From Bryum argenteum (lineage: Eukaryota > Streptophyta > Bryopsida > Bryales > Bryaceae): 64,000 bases of DNA. The translations under genes and the position numbers were made by a program. The stretch spans positions 41,684,420 through 41,748,419 of the forward strand of contig CM073321.1 of the NCBI GenBank assembly GCA_037043015.1. The letters are read 5' to 3'. A model generated the notes under the pieces. It made no database searches. It worked only from the letters and a program-made list of their open reading frames with translations, and was not told where the DNA came from. This document shows positions 22,701 through 33,565 of the stretch, one piece after another; position 1 is the stretch's first letter; each line of letters begins with the position of its first letter.

Positions 22701-23462
22701 ATAAGGACATCAACGTAAACATCATTCTACGCACTGGAAACATCTTATAAGACATAAAAATTGTCTTCTAAGATATTTTGTAAGACATTGCATACGTCTT
22801 GCGAGACATCTTGTACAACATCTAAGATGTCTTGCAAGACATTTAAGTCGTCTTAACTGATGTCTAAAACTATCATGATAGGAGCATAAAACCTCCGCAA
22901 TATGCTGAAGTGGCATGCCATGTCATTTTCCCAAGTCCACGTCAACTTTTCCCGCGTGCCACGTCGGATATTCCCGGGTGCCACGTCGGATATTCCCGGG
23001 TGCCACGTCGGATATTCCCGGGTGCCACGTCGGATTTTCCCGGGTGCCACGTCGGATTTTCCCGGGTGCCACGTCAGATTTTCCTGGGTGCCACGTCAGA
23101 TTTTCCTGGGTGCCACGTCGGATTTTCTCGGGTCCACGTGGGATTCTGGCGCCGCCATGTCAACTCTCGTGGGACCATGTAAAATTCCACATCATGATGA
23201 ATTTCAACCCCATGTGGCACTGCCCGTCCACTTCAAGCTGATGTGTCATCTACGTGGCACCCACGTGGCACATTTTTTACCGTTCCAAAATTACCTTAAG
23301 ACATCTTCGATCTTAAGACATTTTCCTGTCTTTTCAGACATCTGCTTAGACATCTGTCATGTCTAGGATGTCTTATCGTCTATAAGACTTCCGAATTAAT
23401 GTCTACGATGTCTTTTTAGACATCATTTACAACATCATTAAAAACGCAGGTTTCTTATAGTG
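19711..23462. mobile_element. Non-autonomous CACTA-type DNA transposon
   Basis: Terminal inverted repeats CACTATAAGAAA and TTTCTTATAGTG are close to the plant CACTA end CACTACAAGAAA. The 3752-bp interior has no transposase frame. Both halves are packed with GATGTCT/AGACATC words (dozens of copies, often as inverted pairs), the kind of subterminal motif array that CACTA transposases bind. The inverted copy at 17054-17190 shows the uninterrupted target (gggcacccagtacaatcc); flanks here are CCT on the left and CCA on the right, so the 3-bp duplication is imperfect. The element contains a 22-bp tandem repeat near its right end. Confidence 0.85.
22955..23140. repeat. 22-bp tandem repeat inside the CACTA element
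   Basis: About nine copies of gtgccacgtcggatattcccgg-type units, drifting from ggatattcccg to ggattttcccg and cagattttcctg. Each unit contains CCACGT. Copies are head to tail with no spacers. Confidence 0.9.
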
Positions 23463-23577
23463 CCAGTACAATCCCGCGCACCCCATCCGAGTGAGGTCTT
23501 GCACCAACTGCGCCCGGGCATCCTTCGCCATTGGAATACCAGCTTGAATGATTTTACTCCGGGTACGCGAAGCTCTG
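23463..23577 (-). other. Block G, N-terminal part beyond the CACTA element
   Basis: On the minus strand reads SRTRSKIIQAGIPMAKDAR and LVQDLTRMGCAGLYW, running into the CACTA insertion and resuming at 19710 with VPWNVEDAGIIEEAV. It nearly matches 17054-17190 in inverted orientation. Confidence 0.6.
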
Positions 23578-24006
23578 TGATGAACTATGATACTCCTTCA
23601 TTATATCAACCTTGCGTAGTTGGGTTATTAATGGTTTGTCCAAAGTCAAATGAAGCAAAATATGACTTTTCTTTCCTATGGCATTTGTTGTCTAAATTAA
23701 TGAACTTAGCATGTGTTAGGTGGAACCCTGAAAAGAGGCTTAAAGCCAAACAAAGGAAATTATCACCGCCAAGTGCACACATAGTAAAAATACAAGAAAT
23801 CCCGGTAAAATCCCTTAAAATAATCAAATTGCATAATATATTAATATAGGATATCGTCATACTTTCGAATAATCCATTCATAAACAGAGTATGAATTTCA
23901 AGAACTTCGAAATTGGCCCCTAGCAAGGCGATAATGATGTAAGCATCATTCGTTGCAAAAAAAGTACATAACCTTTACTATAATCGCACTATGTATGATG
24001 ATACAA
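23578..24006. other. Intergenic, nothing recognised
   Basis: AT-rich sequence between block G and gene E; only chance reading frames. Confidence 0.5.
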
Positions 24007-25224
24007 TTATTCTTCATCTGAATTTATATCATCATGTTTACGACTTGGTGCAGCGCGGTGTGTAAGTGGTCCTTGAGAAGATTCTCCGAAGAAGTTTGTT
24101 TGCCTAAAGTTCCTTTCACCTTCAAGCTGTTCAATGTATTCTTGCTGACTTAGTAGTGTGGCTTGTTGCAGATCTCGTTAGAATTGCGCCTCTTCGTCAT
24201 CACCAGATAGGAAAGGTGCTGAAGGTATGTCGTTACTCCCAAATGCATTATGACCATATCCATAATTCGTATAGCCAAAAATATCTGATCTTCTATCATA
24301 TTGGTCTCCATACTCGTATGTATCCTTGGAGTGTAATGGCCTACGGTAATCGGGACTTCCGAATGTTGTACCGTATTGGTTCTCACGATTATATGGGTTT
24401 ATAGGATGAGTTGAGCTTGAGTTGCCCTTAACATTGGATCCGGTACTCTGCTCACCTCCTAAACTATGCGTACCTCCTGTATACATTGGGGATGGGTAGT
24501 TCGAACTATATCCACTTCTATCGTATTCGCGTTCGACTATATACGTATTTTGCTAATGGGGTGGCATATAACCCTCAGGAGTACCAAATTGGTGGTTACC
24601 ATGGTAATACCCCTCACTTCCTATGACAAAGGATATTGGTGGATGACGATAGTCATGATTTGTATCTTGGGTAGTGCTCCCATATCCCCTTGGAGTTCCA
24701 TGTTGTTGAAGTTGGGCATCCATATCAGCTGAACGTTCTAAATAAGTAGTATTACAATCGCTTGGTCCCATCAAATTCGTTGGAATGAATCGGTTGCTGC
24801 AATCCAATAATTGCACGTTCAAATTTTTCACAGTGGTCCAGTCAATATCCTTGTGAAGAACTATTTCAGCCCAAACGGTTATGGCCATGGTAGAATACAA
24901 CATCAGCTCTGGCCTTGTGTTCTTGATTCCAACCACAATTGTAACTTCATGATATCGGTGCTCAAAATGGTTGCTTTTGCAAGTCTTTACTGGGCCTTTA
25001 CGTTGAGGACCATATATTTGTGCTTTGTGAAGCGGCCATAACTTCATTATATGATACATCTTCACGTACATGGTGCAATTCCAAATGTCTGCCCTCTCCT
25101 CTCGCCAACCCGGCTCTCCAACGCACTTTGGGTCACTCCATGCTTCCCAATCCATTTTTGCAGGGTTGCCATTTGGTCGTAGAGACTTGGGCTCGCCTCT
25201 CAGTCGTAAAAACTTCGGTGCCAT
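24007..25224 (-). pseudogene. Gene E, paralogue of gene F (unknown family)
   Basis: One minus-strand frame of 405 codons starting MAPKFLRLRGEPKS and ending HDDINSDEE, interrupted by two in-frame stops in its last third. The conserved core NCTMYVKMYHIMKLWP, TCKSNHFEHRYHEV and ITVWAEIVLHK matches gene F (TCKKYVKMYHIGKLCP, TCKDDHFLHHAEEV, LCMVYAELILKQ), with Cys and His conserved in TCKxxHFxH. The C-terminal half is rich in Tyr, Gly, Ser and Asp (GYYHGNHQFGTPEGY and similar) and probably disordered. I do not recognise the family. It is divergently oriented to F with about 3.1 kb between the starts. Confidence 0.5.
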
Positions 25225-25429
25225 TTCGAGTAGAAACAAGGTGGCAGAGCATGGTCGTGGGTGTCCTACGAGGACCCTGAGGAACGCAATCGATGAAGCT
25301 TTAAGAAAAGCCACAACGTCAAGCCCGTCTACGAGAGTGAAGAAGAATAAGTCCACCCCTCTTATTTATACCTTCATGGCGATCGAACGCCATTTGCCAA
25401 CTAACACAGTCCATCCGATCCCGGACGGC

Positions 25430-25710
25430 AGCGGTCACATCACCGATCGAGCGGCCTTGATCAATTTGTACGACCGATCGGGGCCGCACGATCGATCCGC
25501 CAATCGAGGCCGTCCAATGGCGCGGTTGATCGGTCGATCAGAGCCATTGGTGAGCGGCTGTCCAATCTGAGCGTCCGGCAACCGGTCTGCCGACCGACCA
25601 GGCCACCGGCCACCGGCGTGGCGATTGACCCGGCGACAGGCAATCGTCCGGGCGACCGACCAGGTCCCTCAGGCGACCGCTCTTGCGCCGTCGGACGATC
25701 GCCACGCGTA
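25430..25710. promoter_or_regulatory. GC-rich CGATCGG/GACCGG word cluster upstream of gene E
   Basis: Dense short palindromic words: accgatcgg, gatcgatc, gatcggtcgatc, accggtc, gaccgaccagg (twice), ccaccggccaccgg. A similar cluster lies upstream of gene F at 27880-28012. Position suggests promoter or leader DNA of the two divergent paralogues. Confidence 0.5.
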
Positions 25711-25799
25711 CCTCCTTCGCCCTCCTCTTCTTGCCTCTCCGCAAAACTCCCCGTTTGCACAACTTCTATCACTTTCCTGCATTGTATATTTGCATTTCA

Positions 25800-27870
25800 A
25801 AAGTACTATATTTAGCGTCTCTGGTCCACGTGGCGTCTAAATCAGGGCAGGGAATGTTCTAACACGGGAATGTCAAGAAGATCTCTTTGTCAGAAATGAG
25901 AATGCTTTATGACAAAGATATTCTGGACTCTAAATAATTTTATAATAAGGGACTCTTTACAAGGGGAGTCAAGGCTAACAAATCTCCATGCCAATTCACT
26001 CACCTTTTGAGTTGTTATGCCTAATTGGCTTCTATTGGAGAAAATATTTAACAATCAATAAAGCGGAGCCAATTCCCCCATTTGTAGAGCCCTTGGGAGT
26101 TGGTGCCCATTTCTAGAAGGAAAACGAAGGCCATGGGGGCAATTCTTATTATTAGCTAAAGTTCATGTTTTTGATATATTCACATTGATTTTATCTTTTT
26201 AAAATATTATTTTTTAATTCGAATAAAGAAAACGCTTCTAGGCCATGAATTGACATTCATTTCTTGTATCTCCCAACTTTTGTCTAAAACTGATCGATTC
26301 TCGCAACGAGATGTTGTCATGTATTGGCTATTTTTGTTTGACACCCTTGAACTAAGCTAGGAGTACATTTATATCGCAGTATAAATAATTGTACTTAATT
26401 TGCACATATTATTTTTAACAAATTATTTGTAGCATTTTTCTTAATTTGTAGTATTGATTTGAATAATTATTTATTCACCTCTTACGAAGGTAATAGAAAT
26501 ACGTTTCTATTGTTTTCTATTTCGCAATCATAAAAAAAGAGAAGTAAAAAGGGAGAAAAATAAATTTATGAAAATATCCCACTCTATAAGTTTCTTAGTA
26601 TGACATCAATTTATAAAGTTTTAATGATATTTGAGCTTGTACACGTATAGTAGTGAGATTTTATGTTAAATAAAATTGATTATTCTCATACTAGAAACTT
26701 CGATTGATTGATGTGGGAATATAATATTTCGAAGAGCCATCACTTATTCATTCGGAGTATCTCTTGGATAAAATCACTTGTGGATAGGATTTAAGGTTTA
26801 TGGTTTGGGATTTATGAATTACGGTCTATACCTCTAGGGTTTAGGGTTTAGGGTTTAGGGTTTAGGATTTAGGGTTTAGGGTTTAGGGTTGAGGATTTGG
26901 AATGGATTTCATTTTAATTCTAGTTTTGGTGTTGGAAAGCTTTGCAAACTCAATTGTGTGTGGAAGGAAAATAATGGATTTGTGTACGTATGGTGTAGTT
27001 CTCAAGTATATTTTTAATGGATAACAGTGGGAGTTTTCTCCATTGTGTAGTTATTATTTGCACACTAATCTATTTTGTATCATTTTTGTTTGAAGATGTT
27101 ATTGACATGGAATAACTTAGGAGTTTATTGCAAGGAATATATTGGTAGTTTTTACAACATTCAACATAGGATCTAAGATTCTAGAGTCCTCAAACCCAGA
27201 GCCTAGTTTTAAGCGAATGACACATTTCCAAAAAAAGGGGTCAATATTTAAATGAGGATATACAATTTACATTCTCAACCATGCAGTCTTGTAATAGAGT
27301 TACAGTTGTAGGTCATGTCGCTCAAAGTTTGAGTCATAAAGCCTCATAGATTACGAGTTTATACTGTATTAGAACAAGAGAATTCACAAAATTTCATCAT
27401 TTTCAGATTAAAGTGAAAATTCTTATAACATAGCTAATGCAATTATGAAATCTCCAACTACAAAGTTATTCAAATTTATCTAATTATTAATGTTGTACCA
27501 AAAAGTATGTTCAATGAAACTAAATGGTAGAGAGCATTGCCTTGGAATGATGAAAATTGCCAAATAATCTACAAAAAGAAAATAGAGAAGAAGGAAACTG
27601 TTTGGACTCAAATGTATGCCTTATGTACGAAACATCTTTGAATTTGTGAAGATTTATACTTTATAGAGACGACTCCAAATGGTTTCGATCTCAAAAATTG
27701 AAGTGAAGATCTATCCGTGAATAAAGAATATGTAGCATTTCAGAAATCAACATAGGATTCTTTTTTTCATTGTGTAATAATCATTGAGAATCTAATAACA
27801 TAAATCCTTGAGGGATCAAAAAGGATCCAAGGAAATTTTCTAAGATTTCATTAATACATCTGTAAAAAAC
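25800..27870. other. AT-rich intergenic region between genes E and F
   Basis: No gene seen. It contains a telomere-like run at 26826-26892 and otherwise AT-rich DNA with chance frames. Confidence 0.6.
26826..26892. repeat. Interstitial telomere-like TTTAGGG repeat
   Basis: About nine units of tagggtt (plant telomere type TTTAGGG), one of them variant (TTTAGGA), degenerating at both sides. Confidence 0.9.
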
Positions 27871-27879
27871 CAAACTCAG

Positions 27880-28012
27880 ATCCAGACCGGCCGCCCAGAT
27901 AGGTCGGCCGACATCGATCGGCCACCCCGGATTGGTTGTCCGGATCGACCGGCGAGGATTCGTCAGCCGGACCGGCCGGCGAGCATCGGTCGCGGTCGTG
28001 CGACCTGTTCGT
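27880..28012. promoter_or_regulatory. GC-rich CGATCGG/GACCGGC word cluster upstream of gene F
   Basis: Repeated words agaccggccg, aggtcggccgac, atcgatcggcc, ggatcgaccggcgag, accggccggcgag and catcggtcg, with a loose period of 13-16 bp. Resembles the cluster upstream of gene E. Confidence 0.5.
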
Positions 28013-28338
28013 GCGGGTGGTCGTTAGGAATGGTAAATTTAGGGGGAAAATGGCCATTGGCCTTCATTTCCCATTACTTCTTCTCCAATCCATCCACCTT
28101 ATATGGGCTGCAACCGTAGGCATTAGCTTCTCTTGTACTGCATTTGTATTGGCGGGGAGAAGTCAGCTTTCTACACGATACTTGCGGCTGCTTCATCGAA
28201 TATTTGCATACTTTGGATATCTTCAGGGTATTTTAAATACTCTCCGTTCTTCATGGCGACGATGACCGATAACACGAAGATAGAGTTGGTTCTGTAGAGA
28301 CCTTTAGGTCACCTGCGAGAGGAACCACAAAGGCAGAA

Positions 28339-29256
28339 TTGGTGGAGACGGAGTTGGTTTTACATCAGACACCGTCAAAGAGAGTGAAACCAAAAGGAGC
28401 GAGACATGAGTTGCATTACGAGATGTTGGATAATGAGGCCATCAAAGCTCAGAGCGGTTGGGAGCTAGAAAAGGAGGAACACTGGACATTAGCGACCTGC
28501 AAGAAATATGTGAAGATGTACCACATTGGTAAACTTTGCCCTAAAGCATGTCACAAAGCTAATACCAATACTTTTACTTGCAACCCGCAAACATGCAAGG
28601 ATGATCACTTTCTTCATCATGCTGAAGAAGTTTGGGTGGCATTGTTTGGAGGTCGTCCCAATAGCAAATGTTACTTTTCCTATACGCTTTTGTGCATGGT
28701 GTATGCTGAGCTAATACTGAAGCAAAAGGTGAACTGTAGCACATTCACAGCGAGTAATACATTTCCTCTTCGAATTGGGAAAAATCAAAAGGATATCCTT
28801 AATATGTTTGATGCAAAATCAAACTCTACAAAGGCTTTATTGCAGCACTTGAGGAAAAAAACTCATGAGACGGCGGTGAAGGTTTCTTCTCCAACAACCA
28901 TGACACACAAGTGGGATGGAAGGAACATGGTTGCCATGGATGCTCCACTCGTAGAACCAACAATAATTGATAGGCTCGAAGATACAAAAGTAGTTGGAGA
29001 ACCTCATGTAACCCCGGTACCAACATCAGAGGACGCAGGGCCAAGTGAACCAGTGGAAACCAAATCACCAGCAGATGCCATGGATGTCATGGATCTCGAT
29101 TCGATTATAGTGGACAATGTCGAAGAGTTTCTGCGTACGGTACCAAGCAATAAGAAATTGGAGGAGTTTATGATTACCGCACGCATAATAGCAGATTGGT
29201 GCAATGAGGTGCATAAAGAGAATGGCCTGTTGGTGAAAGATTTCAGAGATATGTGA
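28339..29256 (+). pseudogene. Gene F, N-terminal domain (paralogue of E)
   Basis: An open frame of 305 codons. TPSKRVKPKGARHELHYEML leads into the core shared with E (KKYVKMYHIGKLCP, CNPQTCKDDHFLHHAEEVW, YSYTLLCMVYAELILKQ-like), then a Ser/Thr/Pro-rich linker and EEFLRTVPSNKKLEEF, IIADWCNEVHKENG near the end. The frame may begin upstream near the ATGs at 28255, where a stop intervenes. Coding potential continues downstream as coiled coil and RING-like blocks, so this is probably the first part of one longer, decayed gene. Confidence 0.5.
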
Positions 29257-29459
29257 CAAGCCTAGTGGCATATGTGCTCTAGAGATCGACATGACAATGG
29301 GGTCAAGTATACTTGCTAATAGGGCTCTTGGTTTAGTGGATATGAGTCACACTTTTGCAAATATCATGCCTAACGTTCTACAGGCTGCCATAAATTATGA
29401 GGCAATCATAGATCGATATCTCCTTAAACGATGCCTTAAAGGAGAAGCAATACACTAAG

Positions 29460-29968
29460 AAACTGGAGGCAAAAAACGATACTCTGAAGAATCTCATTAC
29501 AGAGTATTACATTGAATTGCAATCAATTTCGATGATTGGCAAACGTTCTGTCGACATTGATGCAAAGTATGAAGAAGCAGTTTGCACTGTATCTGAGGTT
29601 CCGTTAGAAGACTCAAAAGAATTGGACAAGTTTGCTGCATCACAGAAGGACACTTAAGGGACTCCATCTAGTCTTTTCTTTCACAATATGATGGGGGTAG
29701 TAAAAAGGATGGTAAAGAAGATAAGGGAAAGACAATTGTGGAAATAGAAGATGATGAAAGTGCGTGGGCAATGAAGTTGGAGATAGCAAATAAAGAGAGA
29801 GATAATGCACTCGCAGATGCACAAGCATGGGCAATGAAGTTCGAGGCTGCGAATAAGGAGAGACATGTTGCAATTGCGAAATTGGACGATGATGCAAAAG
29901 CACAGTCAATGAAGTTGGAGGCTATAAGTAAAGGGAGAGATGAGGCTGTCGCTGAATTGGAGGCATGA
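29460..29968 (+). pseudogene. Gene F, coiled-coil repeats
   Basis: Frames read LEAKNDTLKNLITEYYIELQ and, from 29738, three near-copies of a 22-23 residue unit (AWAMKLEIANKERDNALADAQ, AWAMKFEAANKERHVAIAKL, AQSMKLEAISKGRDEAVAEL). These are charged heptad-like repeats typical of coiled coils. Stops separate the blocks. Confidence 0.45.
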
Positions 29969-30375
29969 CGGAACACCTTGAAAACGATAGATTCTACACC
30001 ACTTCAAGAATGCACACTACCATGGTTGGGATGGGTTCATCGACTTTCAAGATAGAGAGACCTTGGTTTCGAAGGCACAAGATGATCGCAAATCGATTGC
30101 AGCTAAAGCAAGAGATTCACGTGAAGTTGTAGATGCTTCATCGGAGATGTTTCATGAGATGAGTGGGAAACAGCAATATGACCCTGTAGAGGTCACTTTT
30201 TGGGAAACAGCAATATGACCCTGTAGAGGCAATGTAGAAGATATGATGGAGTGGACAAATTAATCTAAAATGGGGAGAAACAATGATGTTGATTGGACTT
30301 TAGATATAGAGGAAGGATGGGCGTCGTACAATAGATTCTCATCGCACCTATAAGGGTCAGCTCGCATTGTAATTA

Positions 30376-30640
30376 ACATGTGCGACCCTCCTCCGGCATT
30401 ACTTAAGGACAAATGTGCGGTGTGCCTACATCATTTTGGTCCACAGGGAGCATACACGTTGGGCTGATGTGGCCATAATTTTCATGTTACTTGCATATGC
30501 CGATATGCCATGACAAAATCGGTATGTCCGGTATGTCCGGTATGTCGCTCCCCATTTAGCACGAGATTCCACAAGATGATGGGCATACGAGATAGTATGC
30601 TGTTAGGGTTCAACACAATGAAATCTTCCACTGGATCACC
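30376..30640 (+). pseudogene. Gene F, RING-H2-like zinc finger
   Basis: Residues read CAVCLHHFGPQGAYTLG, then CGHNFHVTCICRYAMTKSVC, then PVC: the C3H2C3 pattern C-x2-C, C-x-H-x2-H-x2-C, C-x2-C of RING-H2 ubiquitin ligases. One in-frame stop precedes the third Cys. A 9-bp unit ggtatgtcc occurs three times in a row, giving VCPVCPVC, so the last metal pair is duplicated. In the family this domain would recruit E2 enzymes; here it is probably decayed. Confidence 0.6.
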
Positions 30641-31170
30641 TCCCAAAGAAATTTCTACACTACTCTGATTGGAGAAATACACTTGAGTGGAGTACGTCCG
30701 AATCAAAATACCAACTAAGCATTCAATATGGTGAAGAAAGAGATCCCTTATTTTGGATGACACAAGATTATGAAATAGAGATAAGGGCGAGGAATATTAA
30801 AGATGAAGAGCAACAAGAGTTGTTTTGCCGTAATTTTGGAGGGCATTGGAGCATCCAACACGACCATTTCTTTTGATTTCCTCCAAAGAGAGTGCTAAAG
30901 GGAGAAGATGGTTCGTAGCATGAAGTAACAGATTCAACCGGCTTAGAAGAGGAGTACAAGAAGTACAATCATACTCCAATTGGAAGAGCTATGGTTCTTG
31001 CAAAATTGGAGGAAGCCGCGATAGACCGGACTAGGATACCGGAAAATTCTTTTCAAGATGTGGAGGTCTCTTATTGGGATGCGGTGCAGAAGTTTGATAA
31101 GCGTATGGATGACGCCATTTCATTTTGGAGGACATGTATTTTATATCCAAAAGAAGGATCATTATTGTGA

Positions 31171-31440
31171 ATGGATGAATTCGAAGGTATTGTACACGAT
31201 ATCCTTGCACAAATCGAGAAGGTCATGGAAATCTTACGTAACAAACAAGTGGATCCTAGTAGAAAGCCGAAGAGGCAAGATTGCGAAGATGGGGAGGATA
31301 GTTGCAAGGCGGAGATGAGCCCCAAAATTGCAGTCATGGATCGGGAATATAAAGAGGGCGGTAGAATTGCCAATCCAAGCCAAAGACCGCGTACTCGTAG
31401 TATAGCTCATATCGATCAATCGGATGTACCTTTAGTTTGA
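31171..31440 (+). pseudogene. Gene F, possible C-terminal exon
   Basis: A 90-codon open frame, charged and helical at the start (GIVHDILAQIEKVMEILRNK) and basic later (NPSQRPRTRSIAHIDQ). No domain recognised. Assigned to F only by strand and proximity. Confidence 0.3.
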
Positions 31441-31449
31441 ACGGATGTT

Positions 31450-33560
31450 GGACCTTTGGTTTAAAAGGATAAAGCTAGGCTTTTCTTAGTTTGTATGGAT
31501 GTTGTTAAAAAAATGATAAAAATGCCACCATTGACTCATAAGGCATTATATTCGAAGTGAAGGGTTGCAATTTTTTTGGTTTGATGTGCATTTCTTCTCT
31601 ATGCTCGAGAGATGAGACCATCTTGAGACAAGTATGTAGAGATATATATAATTTTTCAACACATTAAATATAGTCATGTAGACAATAGAAACTCCAAATG
31701 TATTTGGAGTATAACAATAAAGTACTATGAAATATATAATTTCTACAGTATCTATAATAAATATAAGTTCTATGAACCTATACTACATAAAGAAGCAAAA
31801 TTCAACTACTCATCAGGACCACGAGATTGTTCATAATTGCTATCTCCCTGCAATTCAACTCCACTAGACCCCGTAGGATCATATTGATGATCACTTGGAA
31901 CCTCTTGTTTAATCTTGGGCTTGTACTTTGAACATTGTATATTCCCATACTTATGCTAAGTACCAAGTTGTGGGAGATTAACAGGGATCTTTAATTTTTT
32001 TGGCGGAACAATTGGAAGTGTTGCAGATTTACGTTTATGCGACTTGGAAGTGCCAAGCATGTGCTTTAACCCGTGGCACTATGAGGAACATTGGCATTTT
32101 TTAAATACCTACCCAACGGTACATCCGAGTCACTAGAGATGCCGCCATATTTGGCTCTTGAAAGAGATACCACACCCATAGAGGATTTCTCCATGGTTGT
32201 CATAACCCTTACAGTAGAGGGTTGAAATAAAGCGCGGAGAGTAGCACAAGGTAAGGATAGTTCATCCTTACTACAAGATGCGATATTCTCTGCGACCGGA
32301 TCAGAACTCATAGTGCTGCCACTAGTATTGCATGCGGTGGTTTTCACGTCTATCGTCTCTTTTTCAAACCCGAAACCATTAGCGATAACAGGTGGGATGT
32401 TATTGGATTTGTCCATGCCGCCTTGTGTTATTAACCGTGCTAACGGCTAATCATCCTCTAGATCATCCGCCGAAGTACCAGTAGCCATAAAATCACCCTT
32501 ACCATCGTGAACATTGGAAGCATCTTTATCATTAGAAGCGGGGAAGAAAGGGGGAAACCACCGGTGTGAGCGTTGAGCGTTGAGCGGTTAGCGGTGAGTG
32601 GTAAAGTTTGAGCGGTAAGAAGAAAAAACTTAAAAAGTTAAAGGCCCTATTACCATGGAATGGGTGGTTCTGAAATTTTGAAATGGTTTTTATTAGGCAT
32701 GAAAGTACCCAAAACTGTGGATATAGGTCCTAAATCCATTTATTTTCATCGTATTGAGGTCATACAATATTTAATAAATAATCCACATTTGCAAGTTTAA
32801 ATAAAAGTTAATTAAATTATGGGCTAGCATCATCATGTGTAACCAATACAATTCAAATCATATACAAAATCTATACCTCCACTTTCGGATTGCCCTGTAG
32901 GTAATCAATAAGTTTATTTTATTGATTTTAATATTTGCAGACTAATTAGGGCTGACGTCATCAATTTCCAATTATACTTGTCAGAATTATATGTAGATGC
33001 TTTGTGTATATAATCTGAAACTTATAACTACATGTCGTCTTTCCGTCTCTTTTTGTAAGGTGTACAGAAAGACATGCACGTGGCATTGTAGTGTTCCGAG
33101 TTCGATTCTCCTCGCCCTCGTTTGAGCGTTACACTGCGTCTTACAGCAGCTATCCTGAGCTATACAAATACTGGAATATAGCCCCTACCAACATTGGCAA
33201 GATTCAATCACTCCAATGGAAAATAAAAAAACCATCTGAAACTTTGAGTCTGCATTGACTTTAGAACTTAAACATTTACATACACTGATGCATTGAAATT
33301 GGAGATAAAGAAGATACATCAAAATTAGGGCTGACGTCACCATTAAAGGCAAGCATGGCTTTAGATAACATCGTATTGAGATACTTAGAGTAATACTTGA
33401 AGCACTTAGTGTAGGTTAAGCTATAAACGATAATCACAATAAATAAAAATATAAAACGGTCAATATTGAAAAACACATATAGATAGTATAGAAGTAATAG
33501 ATCATGGTAAACTACAAATGTATGGCGCTACCATGTCCTGTACCTATCAGAAAGCAAATC
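31450..33560. other. Region between F and D, mostly without genes
   Basis: AT-rich. A minus-strand open frame at 32066-32416 (MDKSNNIPPVIANGFGFEKE, ending LKNANVPHSATG) is Ser/Thr-rich and unrecognised; the frame continues upstream beyond a stop (FMATGTSADDLEDD). It could be a tail of a decayed gene. Around 33095-33115 gagttcgattctcctcgcc resembles a pol III B box, possibly from a SINE. Confidence 0.35.
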
Positions 33561-33565
33561 ACACA

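Noticed and set aside
22955-23140. CRISPR-like array
   Set aside because: The 22-bp units are contiguous with no variable spacers, and the context is a plant transposon.
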